This document shows positions 16,578-25,410 of a stretch of 64,000 nucleotides of DNA, piece after piece (within the stretch, counting starts at the first letter, position 1; each line of letters begins with the position of its first letter). Under the pieces are notes generated by a model. That model saw only the letters and a program-made list of their open reading frames with translations, did no database searches and was not told the origin of the DNA. The position numbers were made by a program, and so were the translations under genes. Source of the DNA: Gemmatimonas aurantiaca T-27 (GTDB lineage Bacteria > Gemmatimonadota > Gemmatimonadetes > Gemmatimonadales > Gemmatimonadaceae); assembly GCF_000010305.1 (NCBI RefSeq), contig NC_012489.1:3727646-3791645 (forward strand), written 5' to 3'.

Positions 16578-18991
16578 GGAAGCGTGATCACCGGATAGCG
16601 CGGACGCAATTCCGGCTTGTCATTGCCATCGAGGAAGCGCTGGATGTCATGGCGAGCCGCCACGACATGTGCAGCGGCGGCCGCATCACCCGCCCCTGCT
16701 GCGCCCGCGAGGCGTGTCTGCAGTTGCCGCACATGCGTGAGCGCCGTAGCGCGCACGTCCGGCATGGCACGCACATCGCCCGCGAGATCGAGCAGCACAT
16801 CGAGTGTGGCACGCTGGGAGGCGCGCAACACGGCCCGTTCCGCAGCGGCGGTGGGGACGGCGGCCCCCCAGGTGCGCGACACGATCGTGCGCATCACCTC
16901 ATCGAGTGTGAGCGCCTGTGGGTCACGGGCGGCAAACAGCACCACGCGAGCCGCACGATCACGGTCAAGCAGGTAGCCAACGACCTCGTTGGCCAATCCA
17001 CCGGCCAGCGTGATGGCATCGAATGCCGGGCCACCGCTGCCTTCGATCCACGTCTGATCGGTGTTGAATCCCGGCGGCGGCGGCGGGATCAGCTTCTGCA
17101 CCCGCTCAGGTACCGTGAGTTCTGCCGGTGCGAGTGCGTCGAGTGCCAGCTTGAGCGCGCGGCGCTGATCGGCAGCCGGCAATACGCGGGTGGGCACCTG
17201 TCCGTCGCCACGCAGGGCAAAGCTGAAGTCCATGCCGCCCACATACTTGCTCACCCCTTCGAGTGAGTAGCGGTGATGCAGGTACACGTGCGCAAACCGC
17301 ATGTTGAGCAACGCCAGCGGCTCACCGGGCTGGATGGCCCGTTCGTCGAACTTGTCCATCAGGACGCGGCGCACCTTGCTGCTACGGGTGACGGCATCGA
17401 ACATGGTGGCGCCTTCATCCCAGCGCGTGACTTCGGGGATGGACCCATTGGCATTGGCGTACGTGTCGTTGATGAAGCGCACGTTACGCGTTATGCCATC
17501 CTTCATGATGGCCGCCAGCCCCGACTTCTCGGCGTTGACATCCGGATACCAAGTGTATCCCAGCTTGATGGACAGCGAATCCCAGGCACCGGGTCCGGTA
17601 CGGAAGGCATCCCGCAGATCCACACCACCATTCGCATCGAGCGTGATGAGCGGGAAGGGATAGTCCATCACACTGGAGCGACCCTGAGAGGACGCGATGT
17701 AGTTGTGCGACAGGCCGATCGTGTGGCCGATTTCATGCGCCGCGTGCTGACGACGGCGTGCCATCGCAAACGATTCCGCGCTCACATTCGGACCTGCCGT
17801 CCCAAACGCCGGCACCGTGCCGGCCCAGATGTTGTAATCGATGAGCGAGCGCCAGGCGTCCATACGCACCACGGCGCGAATGATCTCGCCCGTACGTGGA
17901 TCGGAGTAGCTCGGCCCCACGCTGGGGCCTGGCCCGGTGCGGTGCACCCACATCAGCATGGAATAGCGGGCATCCATCGGGTCGGCACCAGCCGGTAGAT
18001 CGAGCACGCGGAACGCATTGCGGAACCCGGCGGCTTCGAAGACTTTGGCCCACCAGTTCCCACCCTCGCGCATCGCCTCGCGATACGGTGCCGGAATGCC
18101 GGGATCGAGATAGTAGGTGATCGGCGTGACCGGCTCCACCACTTCGCCACGCGCGTAGGCGGCCGGATCCTTCGGCACGAGGCGCCAGCGGTTGATGAAA
18201 CCCGACCGGTAGTCACCGTCGAAGCCTTCCGAGAGATCGGCGAACTGCGTGCCGCCATAGCCGAAACGCGGATCGTAGTCACGCGGACGGAACCCGTCCC
18301 GCTCAGGCAGTACGACCAGCGAATGATGCTCCTCGAAGGTCAGTGCGCGCGCATCAGGCACGGTGCGCTGCAAGGCCCGATTGGGCTGATCGGCCACGAA
18401 CGTCAACACCGCATGCACTTCGGCGTTCTTCGGGAAGCCCTTGGTGCGTTCGGCGTCGAGATAGCTGCGCGCCGGATCCACACGATACGGGCCGCCACCA
18501 GCCCCGCCCTGCCCGCGCAAGCCATCGGCAACACCGTAGGCATCCGCGAGGAACAGCGAGGTGGCATCGACGGTGAGCACACCAGCGTTGTCGCTCTCCA
18601 CCGGGAACGACGCGACGATGGAGCGCGGAAATCCTTCCCGTGCGGCGCGTTGGTTGGCCGCATCACCAGCGGGCGCGCGCACCGAATAGTTGTCGCGCAC
18701 CATCAGCACACGATTGCCACGGCGCTCGAGGCGCACGATGCCACTGGAGCCCGTGTTGCCGCGGTCGAGGCTTCCTGTCCCCAATCCGGTGGCGAGCGTG
18801 ACCTGATGCAGGAAGTCCCGATTCAACTGAGCGGCCGGAATCTCCAGCAGCGCGCGGTTGCGGGTGTCGTCCACGCGGACGCGGAGAAACGGCTCATCGG
18901 ACTGTGCGCCGGCGGGCGCCGCGGCTGCGATGGCCAGCAGCGCGCCGGCGGGTATCGAGCGGAGGGCGGTGCGGAACAGAGACATGACCAT
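16568..18991 (-). CDS. Secreted zinc metalloprotease (DUF5117/metzincin type)
   Basis: An 807-residue exported protease. The signal peptide (LRSIPAGALLAIAAAAPAGAQ) ends at about residue 30. The extended zinc motif HEIGHTIGLSHN (near residue 417) followed by a Met-turn SVMDYP marks it as a metzincin. Its overall arrangement matches the large zinc-dependent metalloproteases carrying DUF5117/DUF5118 that are common in Gemmatimonadota and Bacteroidota. The protein probably acts in the periplasm or outside the cell on polypeptides; no membrane anchor is visible. ATG 18991 or 18985 may be the start. A promoter-like pair lies at 19060-19032. The gene is divergent from the SusC-SusD-PhoD operon. Confidence 0.88.
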   Translation of the reverse strand: MVMSLFRTALRSIPAGALLAIAAAAPAGAQSDEPFLRVRVDDTRNRALLEIPAAQLNRDFLHQVTLATGLGTGSLDRGNTGSSGIVRLERRGNRVLMVRDNYSVRAPAGDAANQRAAREGFPRSIVASFPVESDNAGVLTVDATSLFLADAYGVADGLRGQGGAGGGPYRVDPARSYLDAERTKGFPKNAEVHAVLTFVADQPNRALQRTVPDARALTFEEHHSLVVLPERDGFRPRDYDPRFGYGGTQFADLSEGFDGDYRSGFINRWRLVPKDPAAYARGEVVEPVTPITYYLDPGIPAPYREAMREGGNWWAKVFEAAGFRNAFRVLDLPAGADPMDARYSMLMWVHRTGPGPSVGPSYSDPRTGEIIRAVVRMDAWRSLIDYNIWAGTVPAFGTAGPNVSAESFAMARRRQHAAHEIGHTIGLSHNYIASSQGRSSVMDYPFPLITLDANGGVDLRDAFRTGPGAWDSLSIKLGYTWYPDVNAEKSGLAAIMKDGITRNVRFINDTYANANGSIPEVTRWDEGATMFDAVTRSSKVRRVLMDKFDERAIQPGEPLALLNMRFAHVYLHHRYSLEGVSKYVGGMDFSFALRGDGQVPTRVLPAADQRRALKLALDALAPAELTVPERVQKLIPPPPPGFNTDQTWIEGSGGPAFDAITLAGGLANEVVGYLLDRDRAARVVLFAARDPQALTLDEVMRTIVSRTWGAAVPTAAAERAVLRASQRATLDVLLDLAGDVRAMPDVRATALTHVRQLQTRLAGAAGAGDAAAAAHVVAARHDIQRFLDGNDKPELRPRYPVITLPWP

Positions 18992-19327
18992 TCGGTTCGA
19001 GGGAGGGAACGTCTGCGGCCATAGCCTAACGATTGTAACGGCCCGCGGCGAGAGTGAGAACGCACTCGATCGTCACGAATCGGTCGTCCGCCCACGCCAG
19101 AATGGCGACCGGATGCCGACCGGCTCGTTGCGGCGGCGTTACCGGTCTGTCGTCGGTCTGGCGAGCACGGCCGATAGCGTGGGACACACGATGGCATGCG
19201 TCGACGGGCACCGCTCGTGGCGCCTGCCTGCGGCGTCGGCTTGCAGCACTGGCTCCGGCATCCTCCGACAGTGCACGCCGCATCGTGTCCTCCACATCTC
19301 GAGATCCTCGTGACTTCCGAACCGTTC
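18992..19327. other. Divergent intergenic region
   Basis: This 336-base gap separates the metalloprotease from the SusC operon. On the minus strand it holds a promoter-like pair (listed separately). On the plus strand I see no convincing -35/-10 pair, hairpin or repeat. The receptor reading frame is open back to 19196, but that part shows no signal peptide and reads as non-coding. Confidence 0.5.
19032..19060 (-). promoter_or_regulatory. Candidate promoter for metalloprotease-kinase pair
   Basis: TTCTCA (19060-19055) and TACAAT (19037-19032) are separated by 17 bases on the minus strand. The -10 matches five of six positions and the -35 four of six. The start would be about 34 bases before the metalloprotease ATG. 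Confidence 0.5.
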
Positions 19328-22264
19328 ATGCCACGCCGCCACGGGTGGTTGCCGGGCATGTGGCGTCTGGTGCACGTCGCCATGACGCTCCTGCTTTTTG
19401 CGACCACTGTGCCGAGTGAGACCCTCCAGGCCCAGAGTGCCACCAGCGTAACGGGACTCGTACGCGACGAAACCGGCGCTCCGGTCGCCAACGCCCAGTT
19501 GCGCATTGTGGGCCAGGAGCGCGGCGGCCAGACCGACGAGCGAGGCCGCTTTGTCATCCAGAACGTGACACCGGGCGAACACACGCTGGAAGTGCGTCGC
19601 ATCGGATTTGCCGTCAAGCGTTTGCCGATCACGGTACGTGCCGGCACCAACGAAGTACCGGTGGCCCTCGAACACTCTGCCCTCGCCCTCGATGGCGTCG
19701 TCGTGACCGGTCAGGGCGGTGAGATGGAACGCCGTCGCCTCTCCACCAACGTCGATGTCATTTCGCGCGACGAAATCGAGGCCTCACCCACCACGCGACT
19801 CGACCAACTGCTGCAAACCAAGTTGCCCGGCGCACAGATCCGCATGACCTCGGGCCAGCCCGGCACCACGTCGCTGATCCGGACCCGCGGCATCAATTCG
19901 GTGAGCACGAATTCCACGCCGGTCATCTACGTGGACGGTGTACGTGTGGACAACCTCAATACACCGGCCACACTGGGCATGAATGTGTCGGGTGGCGCGC
20001 ACCAGGGCACGGCCACCAGCGCCCTGGCCGACATCCCGCTCGACAACATCGAGCGCATCGAACACATCCCGGGCGGCGCCGCCACCACGCTGTACGGATC
20101 CGATGCTGCCAATGGTGTGATCCAGATCTTCACCCGTCGCGGTGTCGCAGGCCCCACGCGGGCGAACATCGAAGTGGAGACGGGGATGGAAACCCCGCAG
20201 ACACAGTTTCAGTTCTTCAATCGCACGCGCGATCTGCTGTACCGCAACGGTGCGACGCAGAAATACAGCGCCGGCGTGGAAGGTGGCACCGGCGGCTTCA
20301 CCTACAGCATCTCCGGTAGCGCGCGCGCATCACAGAGCCACCGCGTCGAAGGCGAGAACAACGCCTTGTCGTTCCGCTCGGGCTTCGGCGCGGAAATGGG
20401 ACGCAGTGGCCGATACCAGGGTTCGTTGTCGTACAACCAGGACGCGTACCCGCGTTTCCGGAATGGCAACTCCGGCGGATACAACTCGATCTGGTTCGTG
20501 GAAGGCGGACGGTCCAACGCCTTCGGCTTCAATCCAAACATCGACCAACTCGGCGATTCGGCCTGGCGTGCCCTGCAGGGGTTTGTGTCGAAGGCGGAAG
20601 CGTTGCAGGACAACTCCGTGCGTGTGCGCCGCTTCACCACCTCACACGGATTCACCATCGAGCCAATGACCGGGCTGTCGGTGAAGGCCAACGTGGGCAT
20701 CGATCAGCGCCTCACGCATGAACGGGCCATCACCACCAACGAGTTCCTGATTCACACGAAACAGGTCGCCGTCGGCACGTCCGATCGTGGCACCATCCAG
20801 AACTACGATCGCACGTTCCAGGGGCTCACGGGTGAGCTCACGGCGCAACATCGGTACGACCGCGGCGCAGTATCGATCGTGTCGGCCGTTGGCGGGCAGC
20901 TCTTCCGCAACGACGACGAACAGGTTGCATACACCGCCACCAATGTGCGCGATGGCGCGCAGACGGTCACCGGTGCCGGCACCACCACGGGCGCGGACGC
21001 CACGTTGCGTGTGGCCAACTACGGCCTGTACGGCCAGACCAACATCGGCCTGAGCGACAAGTATTTCCTCGAGTTGGGCGTGCGGGCCGACCAGAACACC
21101 GCATTCGGTTCGACGGTGGGGGCGCAGTACTACCCGAAGGTCGGCCTCGTGTACGAACTCACGCAGGAATCGTGGGTGCGCAGCGTGGTGAGTGAGCGGT
21201 GGCTGCCCAAGTTCCGCCTGCGCGGCAACTACGGCGTGGCTGGCAACTTCCCGCGTCCCTTCGCCAACGATCAGACGATCAACTTCTCGTCGCTGGGCGG
21301 CGCTCTTGCCGCCACGTTTGGTCAGCCGGGTGATGCCAGCCTGCGCCCGGAGCGGACCAGCACGTTCGAAGGCGGTTTCGATGCGAGCCTATTGTCGGAC
21401 CGTGCCACGGTGAGCCTCACCGTCTACAAGTCGCGTACCGACGACGCCCTGCTCAACGCACCGTCGGCTCCATCGTCGGGACAGACGGCGCAGCTACGCA
21501 ACGTGGGCGTGATCGAGAATCGCGGCATCGAACTGCGCTCCTCGGTCGTGCCGTGGTCGGGCCCGTCCGGTCGTCTCACACTCACCGGTTCGCTCAACAC
21601 GCTCAAGAACAAGATGGTGAGCACGGGCAACACCCCGGTGTTCAATCTCGGCGGCTTGAGTGAGCGCACCATTCAGGCGGTGGTGGAAGCGGGACAGCCG
21701 GTGGGCTACCTGCGCGGCACGAAGGCCACGTTCAATGCCGACGGCACCGTGGCAAAAATCGAGCAGCTTCAGTACCTCGGCAAGCCGCACCCCGATGCGT
21801 TTGGCTCGATGTCGGCGCAGCTCCGACTGGGCAGCCGTTTCACGATCAACGCCGACGGCGATTACCAGTTCGGCGCGTCGTCGCACTCGTTCGATCGTCA
21901 CTTCCGCTTCCAGTACGGTCTGCCGGAAACGATCGTGCCCGCAGCCGCGGTGAAGGCGGCCGGTGGCCCGGCCAATATCTGGCTCGACGTATTCAACCTG
22001 TTCGTCGAGAAGACCGATTTTGTGAAGCTGCGGAACGTATCGGTGGAATACCGCCTGCCCGATCGCTTCATCCCGCGTGGTGCACGCTCGGCCCGCATCA
22101 GCTTCGCCGCCAACAACCTGCTCACCTGGGCCGCTTCGAGCTTCGATCCGGAAGTGGACCTCTCTGGCGCCATCGGCCAGGGCGGCGCGGCCGTGGGCGG
22201 TTTCAACTACTCCACCGACTCCGCGGCGCGCAGCTTCCTGCTGTCGATCGGCGTGGGCTTCTGA
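19328..22264 (+). CDS. SusC/RagA-type TonB-dependent outer-membrane receptor
   Basis: A 978-residue receptor. After a long signal peptide (hydrophobic core MTLLLFATTV, ending near LQAQ) comes a carboxypeptidase-regulatory-like beta domain (SVTGLVRDETGAPVANAQL to about residue 115). A TonB plug follows (LDQLLQTKLPGAQIR, then TRGINSVSTNSTPVIYVDG), then a 22-strand-type barrel ending in a terminal Phe (SIGVGF). It should import a large or complex substrate through the outer membrane together with the SusD lipoprotein encoded two bases downstream. The third gene, PhoD, points to a phosphorus-containing substrate (inference). ATG 19328 precedes the signal peptide; GTG 19313 is an alternative. Confidence 0.92.
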   Translation: MPRRHGWLPGMWRLVHVAMTLLLFATTVPSETLQAQSATSVTGLVRDETGAPVANAQLRIVGQERGGQTDERGRFVIQNVTPGEHTLEVRRIGFAVKRLPITVRAGTNEVPVALEHSALALDGVVVTGQGGEMERRRLSTNVDVISRDEIEASPTTRLDQLLQTKLPGAQIRMTSGQPGTTSLIRTRGINSVSTNSTPVIYVDGVRVDNLNTPATLGMNVSGGAHQGTATSALADIPLDNIERIEHIPGGAATTLYGSDAANGVIQIFTRRGVAGPTRANIEVETGMETPQTQFQFFNRTRDLLYRNGATQKYSAGVEGGTGGFTYSISGSARASQSHRVEGENNALSFRSGFGAEMGRSGRYQGSLSYNQDAYPRFRNGNSGGYNSIWFVEGGRSNAFGFNPNIDQLGDSAWRALQGFVSKAEALQDNSVRVRRFTTSHGFTIEPMTGLSVKANVGIDQRLTHERAITTNEFLIHTKQVAVGTSDRGTIQNYDRTFQGLTGELTAQHRYDRGAVSIVSAVGGQLFRNDDEQVAYTATNVRDGAQTVTGAGTTTGADATLRVANYGLYGQTNIGLSDKYFLELGVRADQNTAFGSTVGAQYYPKVGLVYELTQESWVRSVVSERWLPKFRLRGNYGVAGNFPRPFANDQTINFSSLGGALAATFGQPGDASLRPERTSTFEGGFDASLLSDRATVSLTVYKSRTDDALLNAPSAPSSGQTAQLRNVGVIENRGIELRSSVVPWSGPSGRLTLTGSLNTLKNKMVSTGNTPVFNLGGLSERTIQAVVEAGQPVGYLRGTKATFNADGTVAKIEQLQYLGKPHPDAFGSMSAQLRLGSRFTINADGDYQFGASSHSFDRHFRFQYGLPETIVPAAAVKAAGGPANIWLDVFNLFVEKTDFVKLRNVSVEYRLPDRFIPRGARSARISFAANNLLTWAASSFDPEVDLSGAIGQGGAAVGGFNYSTDSAARSFLLSIGVGF

Positions 22265-22266
22265 TC

Positions 22267-23736
22267 ATGACACCACTCTCTGCCATTCCGACCACCTCGC
22301 GTCGCCTCCTGTGCGGCGCGACGGCTGCGGCCGCCCTGCTGCTCTCGGCCTGCGATCAGTTCAATCCGACCGGGGTCGAAAACCCCAACGTCACCAACAA
22401 TGCGTTTCTGCGCACGCCGGATGCATCGAAGATCTGGGTGAAGGGCGTTGAGCGCACGTACCTGTCCACGATCAACTCGCTGATGGCGAACGTGGAGATC
22501 GTGTCGGACAACTACTTCAACAACTACACCACGCAGAACAAGGTTTTTGACCAGCCGCGTATCGACAATCAGGATCTCGACGTGCGGTCGATGTTCATCG
22601 ATCTCGCCCGCCTGCGGGAAAGTGCCACCTACGGCATCGATGTGGTGCTGCCGGCCGACACCCTGAACCGGGTGCGCAACGAAGCGGACCTGCTGTTCTA
22701 TCGCGCGATGGCCTCCATCTGGGCGGGTGAGTACTTCGCGGGCATGCCGGCCGTGGCGCTCGGACCGATCGTCGATGGGCCGGGCCACCTGCGCCTCGCC
22801 ATCGATGATCTCAAGCGCGCCCGCACGCTCTACACCGACGTCGCGCTGCGCAATGCGTGCACGGCAGCACTGGCTCGTGCGTACTACCGCCTGGGCGATC
22901 GAGCCAATGCCACCACCGAAGCCACGGCACTGCTCGCGGCCGCACCGTCATTCCTGCGCAACGCCACGTTCGACGGCATCACCGGCCCGTCCAACTCGTT
23001 CCAGGGGTTGATCACCGGCTCCACGAACAACTATCAGCCACTCCCCCGTCTCGACTTCCTCGACCCCAAGTACCCGAACCGCGGGGCGCAGGTGCAAAGC
23101 CCCCTGGCGGTGCTGAAAGCCGAAGAAGCCCATGCGATCCTGGCCGAAGCGGCGCTGGCCACCAGCGACGTGACGACCGCCCGCACGCGTCTCCGGGCAC
23201 TGCTCACACTCATCCAGTCACGTCCCACGGAACTGGTGGATTCCCGTACGCAGAATCGCGGGCGTTCCGGCGGCACGGTCATCTACCCCGACAGCACCGA
23301 CTACCGCGTGGCGTTCTCCCCGGGCGCGCCGTTCCAGTCCGGCTTTGTGCTCTACCGCCGTGGCGCAACCGTGCGCGTGGCCACAGTTTCGGGCACGTCG
23401 GTGACCGCTGAGCGGATCGACCAGATCACCAGCGCGAACGATGGCTACTACGTGCTGTATCTCATGCGGCAGGAGATGTTCTTCGCTGAAGGCCGGCGTT
23501 CCACCGATATCGGCCTGCGATTCCCGGTGCCGTTTGCCGAGGCGCAGGTGAACACGAACATCTCGATGAGTGCACCGTACATGTCCGGTGTGATTCCGTC
23601 GTTCCTGCCTACCAACCTGGGCATGGACAGCTTCGTGATGAGCACCACGGCCCGCACCGTGGAAATCCGCAACGACGTCAACGCCATCCTCGTGGCCAAC
23701 CGCACGTCGCCGCTCATCATGCCGTTCAAGAACTGA
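22267..23736 (+). CDS. RagB/SusD-family outer-membrane lipoprotein
   Basis: A 489-residue lipoprotein. Signal sequence LLCGATAAAALLLSAC provides a lipobox with the acylated Cys at about residue 36, followed by an Asp. The helical repeat body (LDFLDPKYPNRGAQ, LLFYRAMASIWAGEYFAG) and the C-terminal RQEMFFAEGRRSTDIGLRFP stretch are typical of SusD-like solute-binding lids. It would sit on the barrel of the preceding receptor and capture ligand. The start follows the receptor stop by two bases, so the pair is translationally coupled. Confidence 0.88.
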   Translation: MTPLSAIPTTSRRLLCGATAAAALLLSACDQFNPTGVENPNVTNNAFLRTPDASKIWVKGVERTYLSTINSLMANVEIVSDNYFNNYTTQNKVFDQPRIDNQDLDVRSMFIDLARLRESATYGIDVVLPADTLNRVRNEADLLFYRAMASIWAGEYFAGMPAVALGPIVDGPGHLRLAIDDLKRARTLYTDVALRNACTAALARAYYRLGDRANATTEATALLAAAPSFLRNATFDGITGPSNSFQGLITGSTNNYQPLPRLDFLDPKYPNRGAQVQSPLAVLKAEEAHAILAEAALATSDVTTARTRLRALLTLIQSRPTELVDSRTQNRGRSGGTVIYPDSTDYRVAFSPGAPFQSGFVLYRRGATVRVATVSGTSVTAERIDQITSANDGYYVLYLMRQEMFFAEGRRSTDIGLRFPVPFAEAQVNTNISMSAPYMSGVIPSFLPTNLGMDSFVMSTTARTVEIRNDVNAILVANRTSPLIMPFKN

Positions 23737-23769
23737 TCCCCACGTCTTCCACTTCATCAGGCTCTGCGC

Positions 23770-25398
23770 ATGACCGACCCCACGATCTCCCGGCGTCTGT
23801 TTCTTGGTGCCACTGTCGCTTCCGGCGCCGCCCTGCTGCGTTCTCCGCAGCCCGCGTCGATCTGGTCGGCGCGCGGATTGCTCGAGGGAGCACCGGGGAT
23901 CGTGACCTCGGAGCGCTTGCGACCGGTGTTGCCGGGCGGTGTGCAGACCGGCGACGTGCTGCATGACCGCGCGATTCTCTGGGGGCGCGTGGATCGGCCA
24001 GCCCAGTGCCTGGTGGAGTGGTCCACGTCGGAGAAGTTCACCAACGTGCGACGGGTAAAAGGTGGTGTGACCAACGCAGCGTCGGCCTTCACATCACATC
24101 TCGACGTGACAGGCCTGCCCCCCGGTCAAACCATTCACTATCGCATGCAGTACGAAAGTGCGGACTCGCCGGGTGCGTTCAGCGAACCGGTGATCGGCAG
24201 TCTCCGCACCCCTCAGCGCCCCGATGCGCGCGGCAACGTACGCCCCGTACGCATTGCCTGGTCGGGCGACATGGTCGGCCAGGGATGGGGCATCGACGAA
24301 GCGCGGGGTGGTCTGCGCATTTACGACGCCCTGCGCCGGGCCGAGCCCGATGTGTTCGTGCACTCGGGTGACAACATCTACGCCGATCAGCCCCTGCTGG
24401 CTGAAGTGAAGCTCGACGACGGTACGATCTGGAAGAACGTCGTCACCGAAGCCAAGTCGAAGGTGGCCGAAACCCTCGACGAGTTCCGAGGCTGTTTTGC
24501 GTACAACATGCTCGATCCGCATGCACAGAAGTTCGGATCCAGCGTGCCGCTCATCACCCAGTGGGATGATCACGAGGTGGTGGACAACTGGTTCCACGAT
24601 CTGGTGCTGCAGAACGACACGCGTTTCACCGAAAAGCGCGTGCGCGTGCTGGCCGAGCGGGCCAAGCAGGCGGTGTTCGAGTTCCTGCCCATCCGGCGCC
24701 ATGCCGTGGAGCGGGATCGCATCTATCGCTCGTTCTCGTATGGGCCACTGGTCGAGATCTTCGTGGTGGACCTGCGCAGCTATCGCGGCGCCAACTCGGG
24801 CAACAAACAGACGGAGCTCAATGCGGCGTCCTCCATTCTTGGCCCTGATCAGTTCAAGTGGCTGGAGCAAGGGCTCAAGAACAGCCGCGCCACGTGGAAG
24901 GTCGTGGCCTGCGACATGCCGATCGGCCTGATCGTCCCCGATCGCATGCGCAACGGTGAGCGCAACTACGAGGCCATTGCCAACGCCGACAACGGCGTGC
25001 CACTCGGGCGGGAACTCGAGATTGCGCAGTTGTTGCGCTCACTCAAGGCAGGCAACGTCCGCAATGTGGTGTGGGTGACGGCCGACGTACACTATGCCGC
25101 CGCGCACCACTATGCCCCGGACCGCGCAGCCTTCACCGAGTTCAATCCGTTCTGGGAACTCGTGGCGGGCCCGATGCATTCCGGCACCTTTGGCCCGAAT
25201 CAACTGGATGGCACTTTTGGCCCCGAAGTGCGGTTTGCGAGCCCCGCCCCAAAGCCGAACCGTCCGCCCAGCGACAATATGCAGTTCTACGGCACGCTCG
25301 ATGTGGATCCGCGCACACGCGCACTCACGGCCGGTCTGTGGGATGTGACCGGCAAGCGCCTCTGGAGCATCGAGATGCCGGACGAAACCGCGCGATAA
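23770..25398 (+). CDS. phoD: Alkaline phosphatase/phosphodiesterase PhoD
   Basis: A 542-residue protein with a Tat signal (ISRRLFLGATVASGAAL). It has an N-terminal fibronectin-like PhoD domain (LPGGVQTGDVLHDRAILWGR) and a metallophosphatase core. Core motifs include HSGDNIYAD, TQWDDHEVVDNW and VWVTADVHYAAAHHYAP, which supply the Asp, Asn and His ligands of the Fe-Ca site. It hydrolyses phosphomonoesters and phosphodiesters outside the cytoplasm. It lies 33 bases after SusD, so the three genes form an operon for organophosphate capture and dephosphorylation. I see no Pho-box upstream, so phosphate control is not shown. Confidence 0.9.
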   Translation: MTDPTISRRLFLGATVASGAALLRSPQPASIWSARGLLEGAPGIVTSERLRPVLPGGVQTGDVLHDRAILWGRVDRPAQCLVEWSTSEKFTNVRRVKGGVTNAASAFTSHLDVTGLPPGQTIHYRMQYESADSPGAFSEPVIGSLRTPQRPDARGNVRPVRIAWSGDMVGQGWGIDEARGGLRIYDALRRAEPDVFVHSGDNIYADQPLLAEVKLDDGTIWKNVVTEAKSKVAETLDEFRGCFAYNMLDPHAQKFGSSVPLITQWDDHEVVDNWFHDLVLQNDTRFTEKRVRVLAERAKQAVFEFLPIRRHAVERDRIYRSFSYGPLVEIFVVDLRSYRGANSGNKQTELNAASSILGPDQFKWLEQGLKNSRATWKVVACDMPIGLIVPDRMRNGERNYEAIANADNGVPLGRELEIAQLLRSLKAGNVRNVVWVTADVHYAAAHHYAPDRAAFTEFNPFWELVAGPMHSGTFGPNQLDGTFGPEVRFASPAPKPNRPPSDNMQFYGTLDVDPRTRALTAGLWDVTGKRLWSIEMPDETAR

Positions 25399-25410
25399 GC
25401 TCGCGCGGCG

